Shown: positions 1 to 6,311, counted from the stretch's first letter. The stretch is DNA of 6,784 nucleotides from Opitutia bacterium UBA7397 (GCA_002470605.1 DKND01000081.1:5800-12583); one strand, 5' to 3'. The notes: a model not told the origin generated them from the sequence alone. Translations and numbers: made by a program.

Positions 1-38
1 CCGCAGAAGGAGCAATGCTCGGCCCGATCGCTCGCCAT
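1..38 (-). CDS. clpX: ClpX ATPase subunit, N-terminal fragment (cut by window edge)
   Basis: Reading the minus strand from an ATG at 38-36 gives MASDRAEHCSFCG before the window ends. The CSFCG segment (Cys9, Cys12) is the first half of the four-cysteine zinc-binding domain that opens ClpX proteins. ClpX is the AAA+ unfoldase that recognises substrates and feeds them into the ClpP barrel; the zinc domain dimerises and binds adaptors and some substrates. Only 5 bp separate it from the clpP stop codon, as expected for a co-transcribed clpP-clpX pair. No clear Shine-Dalgarno sequence precedes the ATG, so it may be translated by coupling to clpP. Only 13 codons are visible, so the identity rests on the zinc motif plus gene order. 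The ATPase domain lies outside the window. Confidence 0.85.
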   Translation of the reverse strand, partial: MASDRAEHCSFC

Positions 39-43
39 CTTGA

Positions 44-640
44 TTAAGCGCGGCCCGGCTTGGGCATGACGACGTGATCCACCAGACCGTAGGCCTTGGC
101 CTGTTCGGCGGTCATGTAGAAGTCGCGATCAGAATCGCGCTGCAGTTCTTCGGCGGTCTTGCCGCTATGCTTGGCCAGCACGTGGTTCAAAGTGTCGCGC
201 CAGCGAAGGATTTCTTTGGCCGCGATGGAGATGTCGGAAGTCTGACCCGTGGCGCCGCCGCTGGGTTGGTGGATCATCACGCGGCAATTCGGCAAAGCGT
301 GGCGCTTGCCCTTGGTGCCGGCGGCGAGGAGCACGGTTGCCATGCTGGCGGAGAGACCGACGCAATAAGTGTTAATATCGCAGCTCAGGAAATTCATCGT
401 ATCATAGATTGCCATCCCAGCGGTAATCGAGCCACCCGGCGAATTGATATAGATGGAAATATCTTTCTTAGGATCTTCCATCTGCAAGAAAAGCAGCTGC
501 GCGATCACGGCGTTGGCCACGTCGTCGTAGATCGGAGCGCCGAGGAAGATGATGCGGTCCTTCAGGAGCCGGCTGTAGATGTCCCACGCGCGTTCCCCCC
601 GGGCATCGCGTTCAACTACGTTGGGAATGATGTAGGACAT
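44..640 (-). CDS. clpP: ATP-dependent Clp protease proteolytic subunit ClpP
   Basis: This gene encodes a 198-residue serine peptidase (family S14) that forms the double-heptamer barrel of ClpXP/ClpAP in the cytoplasm. The catalytic triad is complete: Ser99 in GLSASMA, His124 in VMIHQPSGG, and Asp173 in DSDRDF. The handle region around residues 125-160 and the oxyanion glycines of INSPGGS (66-71) are also present. The length is normal, with little or no propeptide: MSYIIPNVVE leads straight into the axial-loop region. The start at 640 is the ATG that gives the family-like N-terminus. The leader before it is pyrimidine-rich and has no Shine-Dalgarno sequence. clpP lies 39 bp after tig and 5 bp before clpX, the standard tig-clpP-clpX order. 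It could be one of several ClpP paralogues, but the context points to the principal one. Confidence 0.97.
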   Translation of the reverse strand: MSYIIPNVVERDARGERAWDIYSRLLKDRIIFLGAPIYDDVANAVIAQLLFLQMEDPKKDISIYINSPGGSITAGMAIYDTMNFLSCDINTYCVGLSASMATVLLAAGTKGKRHALPNCRVMIHQPSGGATGQTSDISIAAKEILRWRDTLNHVLAKHSGKTAEELQRDSDRDFYMTAEQAKAYGLVDHVVMPKPGRA

Positions 641-679
641 AAATGGGAGGGAGAGGTGAAGAGGAACTATACCTGAACT

Positions 680-1990
680 TTAGGCTTTCTCAACCTTACC
701 TTCGCTGCCGCCGGCCAGGACGAGGTCGAGGGCCTTGTTCAGGAGCGTATCCCGACGGATTTCGTTCAAGCGTTGGCGGTCCTTGACGAGCTTTTCAGGG
801 GGGACTTGGGAGGTGTAAGCGGCGCGCATGATGGCGGCACTGAGGTCTTCGCGGCTGATCTCGATCTTAGCCTCTTCGGCGATGCGGGTGAGCACGAATT
901 GAGCCCGAACGCGGATGGCGGCGGCCTTACGAGATTCGGTGAGGATCTCTTCGCGTTGGGTTTCGAGTTGCTCGGGCTTTACGCCGTTACGCATCCGTAA
1001 TTGGGCGTATTCCATGAACAAACCTTGGGCGACGGAGTTGATGGCGGACTCCGGGAGGGGGAAGTCCTGGCCGGCGAGGAGGGCATCGACGGCCTTTTCG
1101 CGGCGGGCGGTTTCGGCGGCCTGTTGCTTGGAGCCTTCGATACCCTTGCGGAGTTGATCGCGCAGTTCGGCTTCATCTTTGACGCCGACGCTCTTGATGA
1201 ACGTTTCGTCGAGGGCCGGCATGGTCTTGCGGCGGACTTCATTGGCCGTGATGGCGTAATGCACGGTCTTGCCGCGCAAAGCTTCCCGTTCATGGGTCGC
1301 GGGGAAAGTGAATTCAGCCTTAGCGGTATCGCCGGCCTTGAGACCGATCACGGCTTTGGCGATGGCGGGAACAGCTACGGCTTCGCCTTCGGCGCCGGCT
1401 TCTTCCCAGGTGGATTCGGCGCTACCGTAGGACTTGGCTTCGGCATCGATCTCGGTGACGGCCTTGCCGTCGATCGTACCCGTGTAAGCGATGCGAACAT
1501 AGTCGCTCTTGATGGCGGCGTCTTCCGTCTTTTCATAACGGGCGCGCTGTTCGAGGATCTTTTTCAGATGCTCTTCGATGTCGGCTTCGGTGACGACGAC
1601 GGCTTCTTCCGGGATGCGGACGGACTTCCAATCGGGAGTCTTGAATTCAGGGACCACGTCGACCTCGTAGCGGATGACTACGTCGGCACCAGCGGCGGTC
1701 GTGTCGTCGCGATGGACGTCGGCGAGGGTGTAGACCGTGAAGCCCTTTTCCTGACTGATGCGTTCATAGCCTTGGGAAAGGAGACGCTGGCTGACCTCGT
1801 CGGCGATGGCCTTGCCGTACTTCAGGCGAAGGGCGCTTTCGGGAGCCTTGCCGGGGCGGAAGCCAGGGAGGGCGGCTTCGCGCTTGAAGCCCTTGAGGAC
1901 TTCCTTTTCGGCGGTAGCGACATCGGCGGCTGGAATCGTCACGGTGACGGTGCGGCGGGTCGGGTTAGTTTCTTGGATTTTAATGTCCAT
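680..1990 (-). CDS. tig: Trigger factor, ribosome-associated chaperone and prolyl isomerase
   Basis: The protein has 436 residues when started at the ATG at 1990 (MDIKIQE...), close to the usual 430-450. Trigger factor docks at the ribosome exit tunnel and shields nascent chains. The N-terminal domain carries the ribosome-docking signature GFRPGKAP at residues 43-50. A central FKBP-like prolyl isomerase domain begins near DYVRIAYTGTIDGK (163-176) and runs to about 250. The rest is the helical substrate-binding domain, including PLPESAI (311-317). The reading frame stays open upstream to an ATG at 2074, but that 28-residue extension (MTVGGSSICS...) resembles nothing in the family and would run through a hairpin, so I prefer 1990. 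The leader before 1990 is CT-rich, without a Shine-Dalgarno sequence. tig sits upstream of clpP-clpX and downstream of coaD. Confidence 0.96.
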   Translation of the reverse strand: MDIKIQETNPTRRTVTVTIPAADVATAEKEVLKGFKREAALPGFRPGKAPESALRLKYGKAIADEVSQRLLSQGYERISQEKGFTVYTLADVHRDDTTAAGADVVIRYEVDVVPEFKTPDWKSVRIPEEAVVVTEADIEEHLKKILEQRARYEKTEDAAIKSDYVRIAYTGTIDGKAVTEIDAEAKSYGSAESTWEEAGAEGEAVAVPAIAKAVIGLKAGDTAKAEFTFPATHEREALRGKTVHYAITANEVRRKTMPALDETFIKSVGVKDEAELRDQLRKGIEGSKQQAAETARREKAVDALLAGQDFPLPESAINSVAQGLFMEYAQLRMRNGVKPEQLETQREEILTESRKAAAIRVRAQFVLTRIAEEAKIEISREDLSAAIMRAAYTSQVPPEKLVKDRQRLNEIRRDTLLNKALDLVLAGGSEGKVEKA

Positions 1991-2013
1991 ATATGGTAAA
2001 AGAGAGGAGGGCT

Positions 2014-2036
2014 CCCTTGGGGCTGAGCGCCAAGGG
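2014..2036 (-). promoter_or_regulatory. Hairpin in the coaD-tig gap, tig leader
   Basis: A perfect 7-bp inverted repeat, CCCTTGG (2014-2020) and CCAAGGG (2030-2036), encloses a 9-base loop. Two more G-C pairs can form inside it across a single G/G mismatch, leaving a TGA-type triloop. On the minus strand it lies between the coaD stop and the tig start, 23 bases before the tig ATG. It is followed by a CT-rich stretch with TCTCTTTTA rather than an immediate U tract, so it is not a textbook intrinsic terminator. It could be a weak terminator or attenuator after coaD, or a structured 5' leader of tig. The structure is seen; the function is inferred. Confidence 0.4.
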
Positions 2037-2084
2037 GGAAGGGCCGAGCAAATAGAACTACCCCCCACGGTCAACAGCGGAGGC

Positions 2085-2104
2085 AGGCCCTTTTAGGCCC
2101 TTTC
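2085..2104. repeat. 10-bp tandem duplication across the coaD stop codon
   Basis: The plus strand reads AGGCCCTTTT (2085-2094) followed directly by AGGCCCTTTC (2095-2104), a 9 of 10 match in tandem. The coaD stop (TTA on the plus strand, 2093-2095) sits on the junction. A short duplication by replication slippage is the simplest origin. Confidence 0.6.
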
Positions 2105-2593
2105 GGCTAACCTTTTGCGCAGATGGGGTAAGACGCAGCGCGGGACGAAGGCGGCGGCCTGGGAAAGCTTATGCCGGGCGATATCCTTCACGAAACTCGA
2201 GGAAGTCACGAATTGGTCCTGACTGGGCATTAAAATGACCGTTTCGATTTCGGGAGCCATGAGCCGGTTGGCGTGGGCCAAGTCGAATTCGAACTCAAAA
2301 TCGCTGAATTTGCGCAGGCCACGGATGATCGCGGCGGCTTTATGAAGCCGGGCGAATTCGACGGTCAGGCCTTCCAATGGCTTTACCTGAACGTTGCGGA
2401 TACCTTTACAGGATTCGCGGGCCATGGCGAGGCGCTCCTCAAGCGAGAACCACGGATTCTTGGAATCGCTGGGGGCGATGGCCACAATCACCTTATCGAA
2501 AATACGCGAGGAACGTCGGAGCACGTCGAGGTGGCCGAGGGTGATCGGGTCGAAAGTGCCGGGGTAAACGGCGATACGGATTGAGCGGGCCAT
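2093..2593 (-). CDS. coaD: Phosphopantetheine adenylyltransferase (CoaD)
   Basis: CoaD transfers AMP from ATP to 4'-phosphopantetheine, giving dephospho-CoA, the penultimate step of coenzyme A synthesis in the cytoplasm. The 166-residue protein has the nucleotidyltransferase fold motifs in order: GTFDPITLGH at 12-21, containing the TxGH nucleotide-binding motif; RGLR at 91-94 followed by DFEFEF; and TSSSFVK at 130-136, the C-terminal triphosphate-binding SSS/T motif. The length fits the family (about 160). I chose the ATG at 2593 because it gives MARSIRIAVYPGTFD and has AGGA four bases upstream, the clearest ribosome binding site on the minus strand here. An in-frame ATG at 2635 would add 14 unlike-family residues and shrink the divergent gap to 11 bp. 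It diverges from pgsA and precedes tig by 102 bp. Confidence 0.96.
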   Translation of the reverse strand: MARSIRIAVYPGTFDPITLGHLDVLRRSSRIFDKVIVAIAPSDSKNPWFSLEERLAMARESCKGIRNVQVKPLEGLTVEFARLHKAAAIIRGLRKFSDFEFEFDLAHANRLMAPEIETVILMPSQDQFVTSSSFVKDIARHKLSQAAAFVPRCVLPHLRKRLAERA

Positions 2594-2646
2594 CTTTTCC
2601 TGTTGCGACACACTCTCGGGCGGGAACATCCTCACGGCAAGCCTGC

Positions 2647-3291
2647 ATGCGCTTCCTCCGGCATCTCCCCAACCTTTTGACCGCCGCTCGGCTGCCGGCG
2701 GTCTTCGTTATCGCCTTATGGACTTATTGGGCGGGGGTTTGGGCCAGTGCGGCCTTGGCACTCTTCATCTTCGCGGCCTTGACGGATATTTTCGACGGCT
2801 GGATCGCGCGCAAGCTGGGGGCGGTTTCAGATTTCGGGCGCTTGATGGATGCGCTCGTCGACAAGATTTTCATCCTCGGGCTCCTGGTGGCGATGGCGGC
2901 GACGGATTGCTTACCGGTGCGCGAATGGGATGACGCCGGTGCGCTGAAGGCCTTGTCGCCGTCGGCTTCGCTGTGGGCCGCCTTCGGGGTCGTGCTCATC
3001 CTGATGCGCGAATTTCTAATCACCGGCTTGCGGCTGGTGGCGGCGGCCTCCGGTCAGGTGCTCGAGGCGGAGCGTCTCGGGAAAATCAAAACCTTTTTGC
3101 AGATCATCGCGATCGGACACCTCATCGGCTTGCGGGCTTATGAGACGCACTGGAAACTATCCGCCGCCTGGCACCAGCGCTGGGAGGTCATCATCATGGC
3201 GCTCTTCTGGTTGTCGGTGGCCCTCACGGTGATTTCGGGACTTAATTATCTTATCCGTCATCGCCGGCATCTGCCCGGCCTGTCCTCGTGA
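2647..3291 (+). CDS. pgsA: CDP-diacylglycerol-glycerol-3-phosphate 3-phosphatidyltransferase (PgsA-type)
   Basis: This is a 214-residue inner-membrane enzyme of the CDP-alcohol phosphatidyltransferase family. It swaps the CMP of CDP-diacylglycerol for glycerol-3-phosphate to give phosphatidylglycerophosphate. The signature D-x2-D-G-x2-A-R-x8-G-x3-D-x3-D is perfect: Asp47, Asp50, Gly51, Ala54, Arg55, Gly64, Asp68, Asp72. Hydrophobic segments lie near 17-45, 74-90, 108-130, 150-165 and 182-205. The start at 2647 gives MRFLRHLPNLLTAARL, the usual PNLLTxxR opening. The frame is open to 2581, but that would overlap the coaD start and add 22 non-membrane residues. No good Shine-Dalgarno sequence is visible. 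The family also contains phosphatidylserine, cardiolipin and phosphatidylcholine synthases; the N-terminal motif and the adjoining pgpA favour PgsA. Confidence 0.92.
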   Translation: MRFLRHLPNLLTAARLPAVFVIALWTYWAGVWASAALALFIFAALTDIFDGWIARKLGAVSDFGRLMDALVDKIFILGLLVAMAATDCLPVREWDDAGALKALSPSASLWAAFGVVLILMREFLITGLRLVAAASGQVLEAERLGKIKTFLQIIAIGHLIGLRAYETHWKLSAAWHQRWEVIIMALFWLSVALTVISGLNYLIRHRRHLPGLSS

Positions 3292-3773
3292 TCGTTCAAG
3301 TCGCTACGCTCGGCCCGTTAGGAAAATTAAAGGCACCGGGCACGTGGGGTTCAGCGGCGGGCGTGCTTTGGTGGGCGCTGGTCGTGCGTTTGGCTTATAA
3401 CAAAGGCTGGTATCACGAGGTAATTTTCGACGCGCTGGTCGTCTTGGCCGCGATTTTCCTATGTGGTGTCGCCGCGGCTTTCATCGGCAAGAAAGATCCG
3501 CAAGAAGTCATCCTCGACGAATTTGCGGCGATGCCCTTGGTGTTTCTTTTTAACCCTATGGGGTCGGCGATGCATGGCGGCACCAAGACCGGACTACTTT
3601 TCGTCCTGCTTGGCTTTCTGCTCTTTCGATTGTTCGATATTACGAAGCCATTCGGCATCAAGGCGCTGGAAAAATTACCCAGCGGCTTCGGTATCGTGCT
3701 CGATGACGTCATGGCGGCCTTCTACGCGAACCTCGTGCTTCAAGGGTTGGCCTTGCTTTGGAAGCTGCTCTGA
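3288..3773 (+). CDS. pgpA: Phosphatidylglycerophosphatase A
   Basis: PgpA removes the terminal phosphate of phosphatidylglycerophosphate to make phosphatidylglycerol, the step directly after PgsA. The 161-residue membrane protein shows the family pattern: PGTWGS at 17-22, the acidic DPQEVILDEF with Asp70, Asp77 and Glu78 (the metal-dependent catalytic region), FRLFDITKPF at 113-122, and GFGIVLDD with Asp139-Asp140. Hydrophobic segments fall near 23-35, 47-66, 102-115 and 143-158. The start is GTG at 3288, inside the pgsA stop (GTGA, 4-bp overlap). No Shine-Dalgarno sequence is present, so translation is probably coupled to pgsA termination. The length matches the family (about 160-170). Start and identity both look secure. 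Confidence 0.94.
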   Translation: MIVQVATLGPLGKLKAPGTWGSAAGVLWWALVVRLAYNKGWYHEVIFDALVVLAAIFLCGVAAAFIGKKDPQEVILDEFAAMPLVFLFNPMGSAMHGGTKTGLLFVLLGFLLFRLFDITKPFGIKALEKLPSGFGIVLDDVMAAFYANLVLQGLALLWKLL

Positions 3774-4582
3774 TGGCGCTCAAGTCTGCCCCAGCTGACA
3801 CCGCGGTGGTCCGGGTCACGGGCGAAGATGCGGCCGCATTCCTGCAAGGGCAATGTTCGGCGGATCTGCGCAACGCCCCGCTGGTTGATGCGCTTTGGTT
3901 GAACCGCAAAGGCAGGGTGCTCGCGCATACGGTCATCGCGAAGGAGGCTGATGGGTCTTTCCTGTTACTCTGTCCGCATCTTTCGGCGGCGGAATTAATC
4001 GCCATCGTCACGGCGAACGTGATCGCCGACGACGTCGTCGCGACGGAGGAGTCCGCGCAGTGGCAGCGCGTTGTCGTCTGGGGTGAGGGTTCCGTCGAAG
4101 TGCTTACCGGTGGGCGTTTGTTTTCTACCCGACGTTTTGGGGTAACCGCTTGGGAGGTGCTGGCGCCCGCTGAGGTAAAGTTGCCGTGGACAGTTGGCGT
4201 GTTCGCTGAATTGGATGCATTGCGGATTTCTGCCGGCGTGCCATCGGTCCCAGCGGATTGTGGTGCCCATGAATTTCCGCAGGAGTGTGGCCTCGATGCT
4301 TGGGTCAGTTATACCAAAGGATGTTATCTCGGTCAGGAAGTCATGGCGCGCATCCAGTCGATGGGGTCACTCCGTCGCATCCTGCGCAAGGTCTCGGGGC
4401 TGGTTTCGGTCGGGCAGGAGCTCAAGTCGCTGGAAGGGAAGGTCGTCGGCACCGTGCGTTCCGCAGCTGGAGATACCGGCCTGGCCTTGGTCTCCGTCGA
4501 CTTGCCGGAAGGTACGAGCTTGGTCACGGACCGTGGCCCCGTTTTATTGGGCGTACCGGCTTTGATGTCGGCCCGACCCTGA
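3773..4582 (+). CDS. ygfZ: YgfZ/GcvT-like folate-binding Fe-S cluster protein
   Basis: This is a 269-residue protein of the YgfZ/GcvT family. YgfZ binds tetrahydrofolate and supports synthesis or repair of certain iron-sulfur enzymes. The decisive sequence is KGCYLGQE at residues 182-189, with the invariant Cys184 of the YgfZ signature KGCYxGQE; glycine-cleavage T proteins lack this cysteine motif. Upstream, FPQECGLDAWVSYTKGCY matches the usual run into the signature, and the N-terminus VVRVTGEDAAAFLQGQCSADL is the typical folate-domain opening. The ATG at 3773 overlaps the pgpA stop by one base (TGATG), and GGAAG lies about 8 bases upstream; an in-frame TTG at 3758 is a less likely start. 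The protein is shorter than E. coli YgfZ (about 326), with a reduced C-terminal part. It is soluble and has no signal peptide. Confidence 0.92.
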   Translation: MALKSAPADTAVVRVTGEDAAAFLQGQCSADLRNAPLVDALWLNRKGRVLAHTVIAKEADGSFLLLCPHLSAAELIAIVTANVIADDVVATEESAQWQRVVVWGEGSVEVLTGGRLFSTRRFGVTAWEVLAPAEVKLPWTVGVFAELDALRISAGVPSVPADCGAHEFPQECGLDAWVSYTKGCYLGQEVMARIQSMGSLRRILRKVSGLVSVGQELKSLEGKVVGTVRSAAGDTGLALVSVDLPEGTSLVTDRGPVLLGVPALMSARP

Positions 4583-4618
4583 CCTGTTTCCGTTTGCGGG
4601 GAGCCCGTGCCCTCGTAT

Positions 4619-4638
4619 GATGGCCTTCGATGGCCTCC
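4619..4638 (+). repeat. 10-bp tandem duplication containing the fumarase start codon
   Basis: GATGGCCTTC (4619-4628) is followed directly by GATGGCCTCC (4629-4638), a 9 of 10 match. Each copy holds an ATG, at 4620 and 4630. Only the second is in frame with the fumarase. The first, together with an adjacent ATG at 4617, opens a 19-codon overlapping frame that ends at the TGA at 4674-4676. Confidence 0.6.
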
Positions 4639-6273
4639 GCTTTCCATTATCAGGATCCTTTTCCGCTGGGACCTGACACCACGCAGTACCGATTGCTCAC
4701 CAAGGAACATGTCTCGGTGGGAGAATTCGAGGGTAAGCCGATCTTGAAGGTCGCGCCGGAGGCCTTGACGCTTTTGGCCAATCAGGCGCTGCACGATATC
4801 AACTTCTACCTTCGCACGGAGCACTTGCAGCAAGTGGCGGCGATTCTCGCGGATAAAGAAGCCAGTGATAACGACCGAACGGTCGCCTTGGCGATGTTGC
4901 GCAACGCAGAAGTCGCCGCCAAAGGTGTGCTGCCTTTCTGTCAAGATACCGGCACGGCGGCAATCACGGCGAAAAAAGGTCAGCAGGTGTGGACCGGAAG
5001 TGATGATGCTGAGGCCCTTTCGTTGGGCGTCTATCAGGCTTACGCGCAAAACAACTTACGTTACTCGCAGCTCGCGCCGCTCGACTTGTATACGGAGAAG
5101 AACACCGGTACGAACTTACCGGCCCAAATTGATATCAGTGCGACGGCCGGGGCGAAATTCGAATTTCTTTTTGTCGCCAAAGGCGGAGGCTCGGCGAACA
5201 AGTGTTACCTCTATCAGGAGACCAAGGCCGTCCTGAATCCAAAATCGCTCGTCGCCTTCTTGACCGAGAAGATGAAGTCGCTCGGAACCGCTGCCTGTCC
5301 GCCCTATCACCTCGCCTTCGTTATCGGAGGTACTTCGGCCGAGGCGACCATGAAGGCCGTCAAGCTCACCTCGACCCATTATTACGATGCCTTGCCGACT
5401 TCGGGAAATGAGCATGGTCGGGCTTTCCGTGACCTCGCTCTCGAGGCTGAGCTCCTCAAGGTGGCCCATCAGCTCGGCATCGGCGCGCAGTTTGGCGGCA
5501 AGTGGTTCGCGTTGGATGTGCGGGTCGTGCGCCTGCCACGCCATGGTGCTTCATGTCCGATCGGCCTCGCCGTCTCCTGTTCGGCGGATCGCAATGCCAA
5601 AGCCAAGATCGATAAAGATGGAGTCTGGATCGAACAGCTCGAGGCGAATCCTGGCCGCTTCATTCCGGCCGAGGCCCGCAAGCATGCGGACGCGACCAAA
5701 GTCGTGGCGATTAATTTGAACCGGCCGATGGCGGAAATCCGGGCCGAGCTGGGCAGACATCCCGTCACCACACGCCTGGCGCTCACCGGTACGCTCGTCG
5801 TCGCGCGGGATATCGCGCACGCGAAGATTCGGGAGCGCTTGGAGCGTGGCGAGGGCTTGCCTCAGTACATCAAGGATCACCCTGTCTATTACGCTGGACC
5901 GGCAAAGACCCCTGCGGGTATGCCGTCGGGCTCGTTCGGCCCCACCACGGCCGGGCGCATGGACAGCTATGTCGAACTCTTCCAAAAAAACGGCGGTTCG
6001 CTCGTCATGATCGCCAAGGGCAATCGTGGGCAGACTGTCACGGATGCCTGTAAGGCGCATGGCGGTTTTTATCTTGGTTCGATCGGCGGCCCCGCGGCGA
6101 TTCTCGCGCAGGAGAACATCCGTAAAATCGAAGTCATCGACTACCCGGAGCTCGGGATGGAAGCCGTGTGGAAGATCGAAGTCGTGGATTTCCCGGCGTT
6201 CATCTTGGTGGACGATAAAGGACACGACTTTTTCCAAGAACTTCCCGGCGGTTGCGGAATCTGCGGACCCTGA
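4630..6273 (+). CDS. fumA: Class I fumarate hydratase, [4Fe-4S], FumA/FumB type
   Basis: This 547-residue enzyme interconverts fumarate and malate in the TCA cycle using an oxygen-labile [4Fe-4S] cluster. From memory the sequence aligns almost without gaps to E. coli FumA (548 residues). The three cluster cysteines sit one position lower: Cys104 in FCQDTGTA, Cys223 in TAACPPYH and Cys317 in VSCSADRN. Other diagnostic blocks are VNTG-like KNTGTNLPAQID, GGTSAE (233-238), RLPRHGASCP, DIAHAK (394-399), DHPVYYAGPAKTPAG and TTAGRMDSY. Both the alpha- and beta-type halves are fused in one chain, as in FumA/B. It ends with CGIC, a CxxC also seen at the FumA C-terminus. The start is the only in-frame ATG after a TGA at 4618; no Shine-Dalgarno sequence precedes it. 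The gene follows ygfZ by 47 bp. A/B paralogue assignment cannot be made from sequence alone. Confidence 0.96.
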   Translation: MASAFHYQDPFPLGPDTTQYRLLTKEHVSVGEFEGKPILKVAPEALTLLANQALHDINFYLRTEHLQQVAAILADKEASDNDRTVALAMLRNAEVAAKGVLPFCQDTGTAAITAKKGQQVWTGSDDAEALSLGVYQAYAQNNLRYSQLAPLDLYTEKNTGTNLPAQIDISATAGAKFEFLFVAKGGGSANKCYLYQETKAVLNPKSLVAFLTEKMKSLGTAACPPYHLAFVIGGTSAEATMKAVKLTSTHYYDALPTSGNEHGRAFRDLALEAELLKVAHQLGIGAQFGGKWFALDVRVVRLPRHGASCPIGLAVSCSADRNAKAKIDKDGVWIEQLEANPGRFIPAEARKHADATKVVAINLNRPMAEIRAELGRHPVTTRLALTGTLVVARDIAHAKIRERLERGEGLPQYIKDHPVYYAGPAKTPAGMPSGSFGPTTAGRMDSYVELFQKNGGSLVMIAKGNRGQTVTDACKAHGGFYLGSIGGPAAILAQENIRKIEVIDYPELGMEAVWKIEVVDFPAFILVDDKGHDFFQELPGGCGICGP

Positions 6274-6311
6274 TTTATTGACGGAGGCGTCGGGGTGGTT
6301 ATTTCCAAGGC

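Noticed and set aside
74..676. A 200-codon open frame on the plus strand antisense to clpP
   Set aside because: It is the mirror of a fully conserved clpP with a complete catalytic triad, with no family features of its own.
1001..1999. A 332-codon open frame on the plus strand antisense to tig
   Set aside because: It has a glycine-, phenylalanine- and aspartate-rich composition typical of a mirror frame of a GC-biased gene, shows no recognisable motif, and covers a certain trigger factor gene.
1991..2074. N-terminal extension of trigger factor from an ATG at 2074
   Set aside because: The extra 28 residues match nothing in the family and would be encoded across the intergenic hairpin; the start at 1990 gives the normal N-terminus.
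2049..2074. Possible tig promoter on the minus strand, TTGACC (2074-2069) with TATTTG (2054-2049)
   Set aside because: The spacing is only 14 bp and the -10 match is weak, so I cannot support it as a sigma70-type promoter.
5985..5991. In-frame slippery heptamer A_AAA_AAC within the fumarase gene
   Set aside because: I see no downstream stem-loop, the -1 frame ends after about 20 codons, and the CAA-AAA-AAC codons encode QKN at a variable position. Programmed frameshifting is unlikely.
5551..6237. A 228-codon minus-strand frame antisense to the fumarase
   Set aside because: It is rich in Arg, Asp and His with no domain pattern; the plus-strand fumarase explains the sequence.
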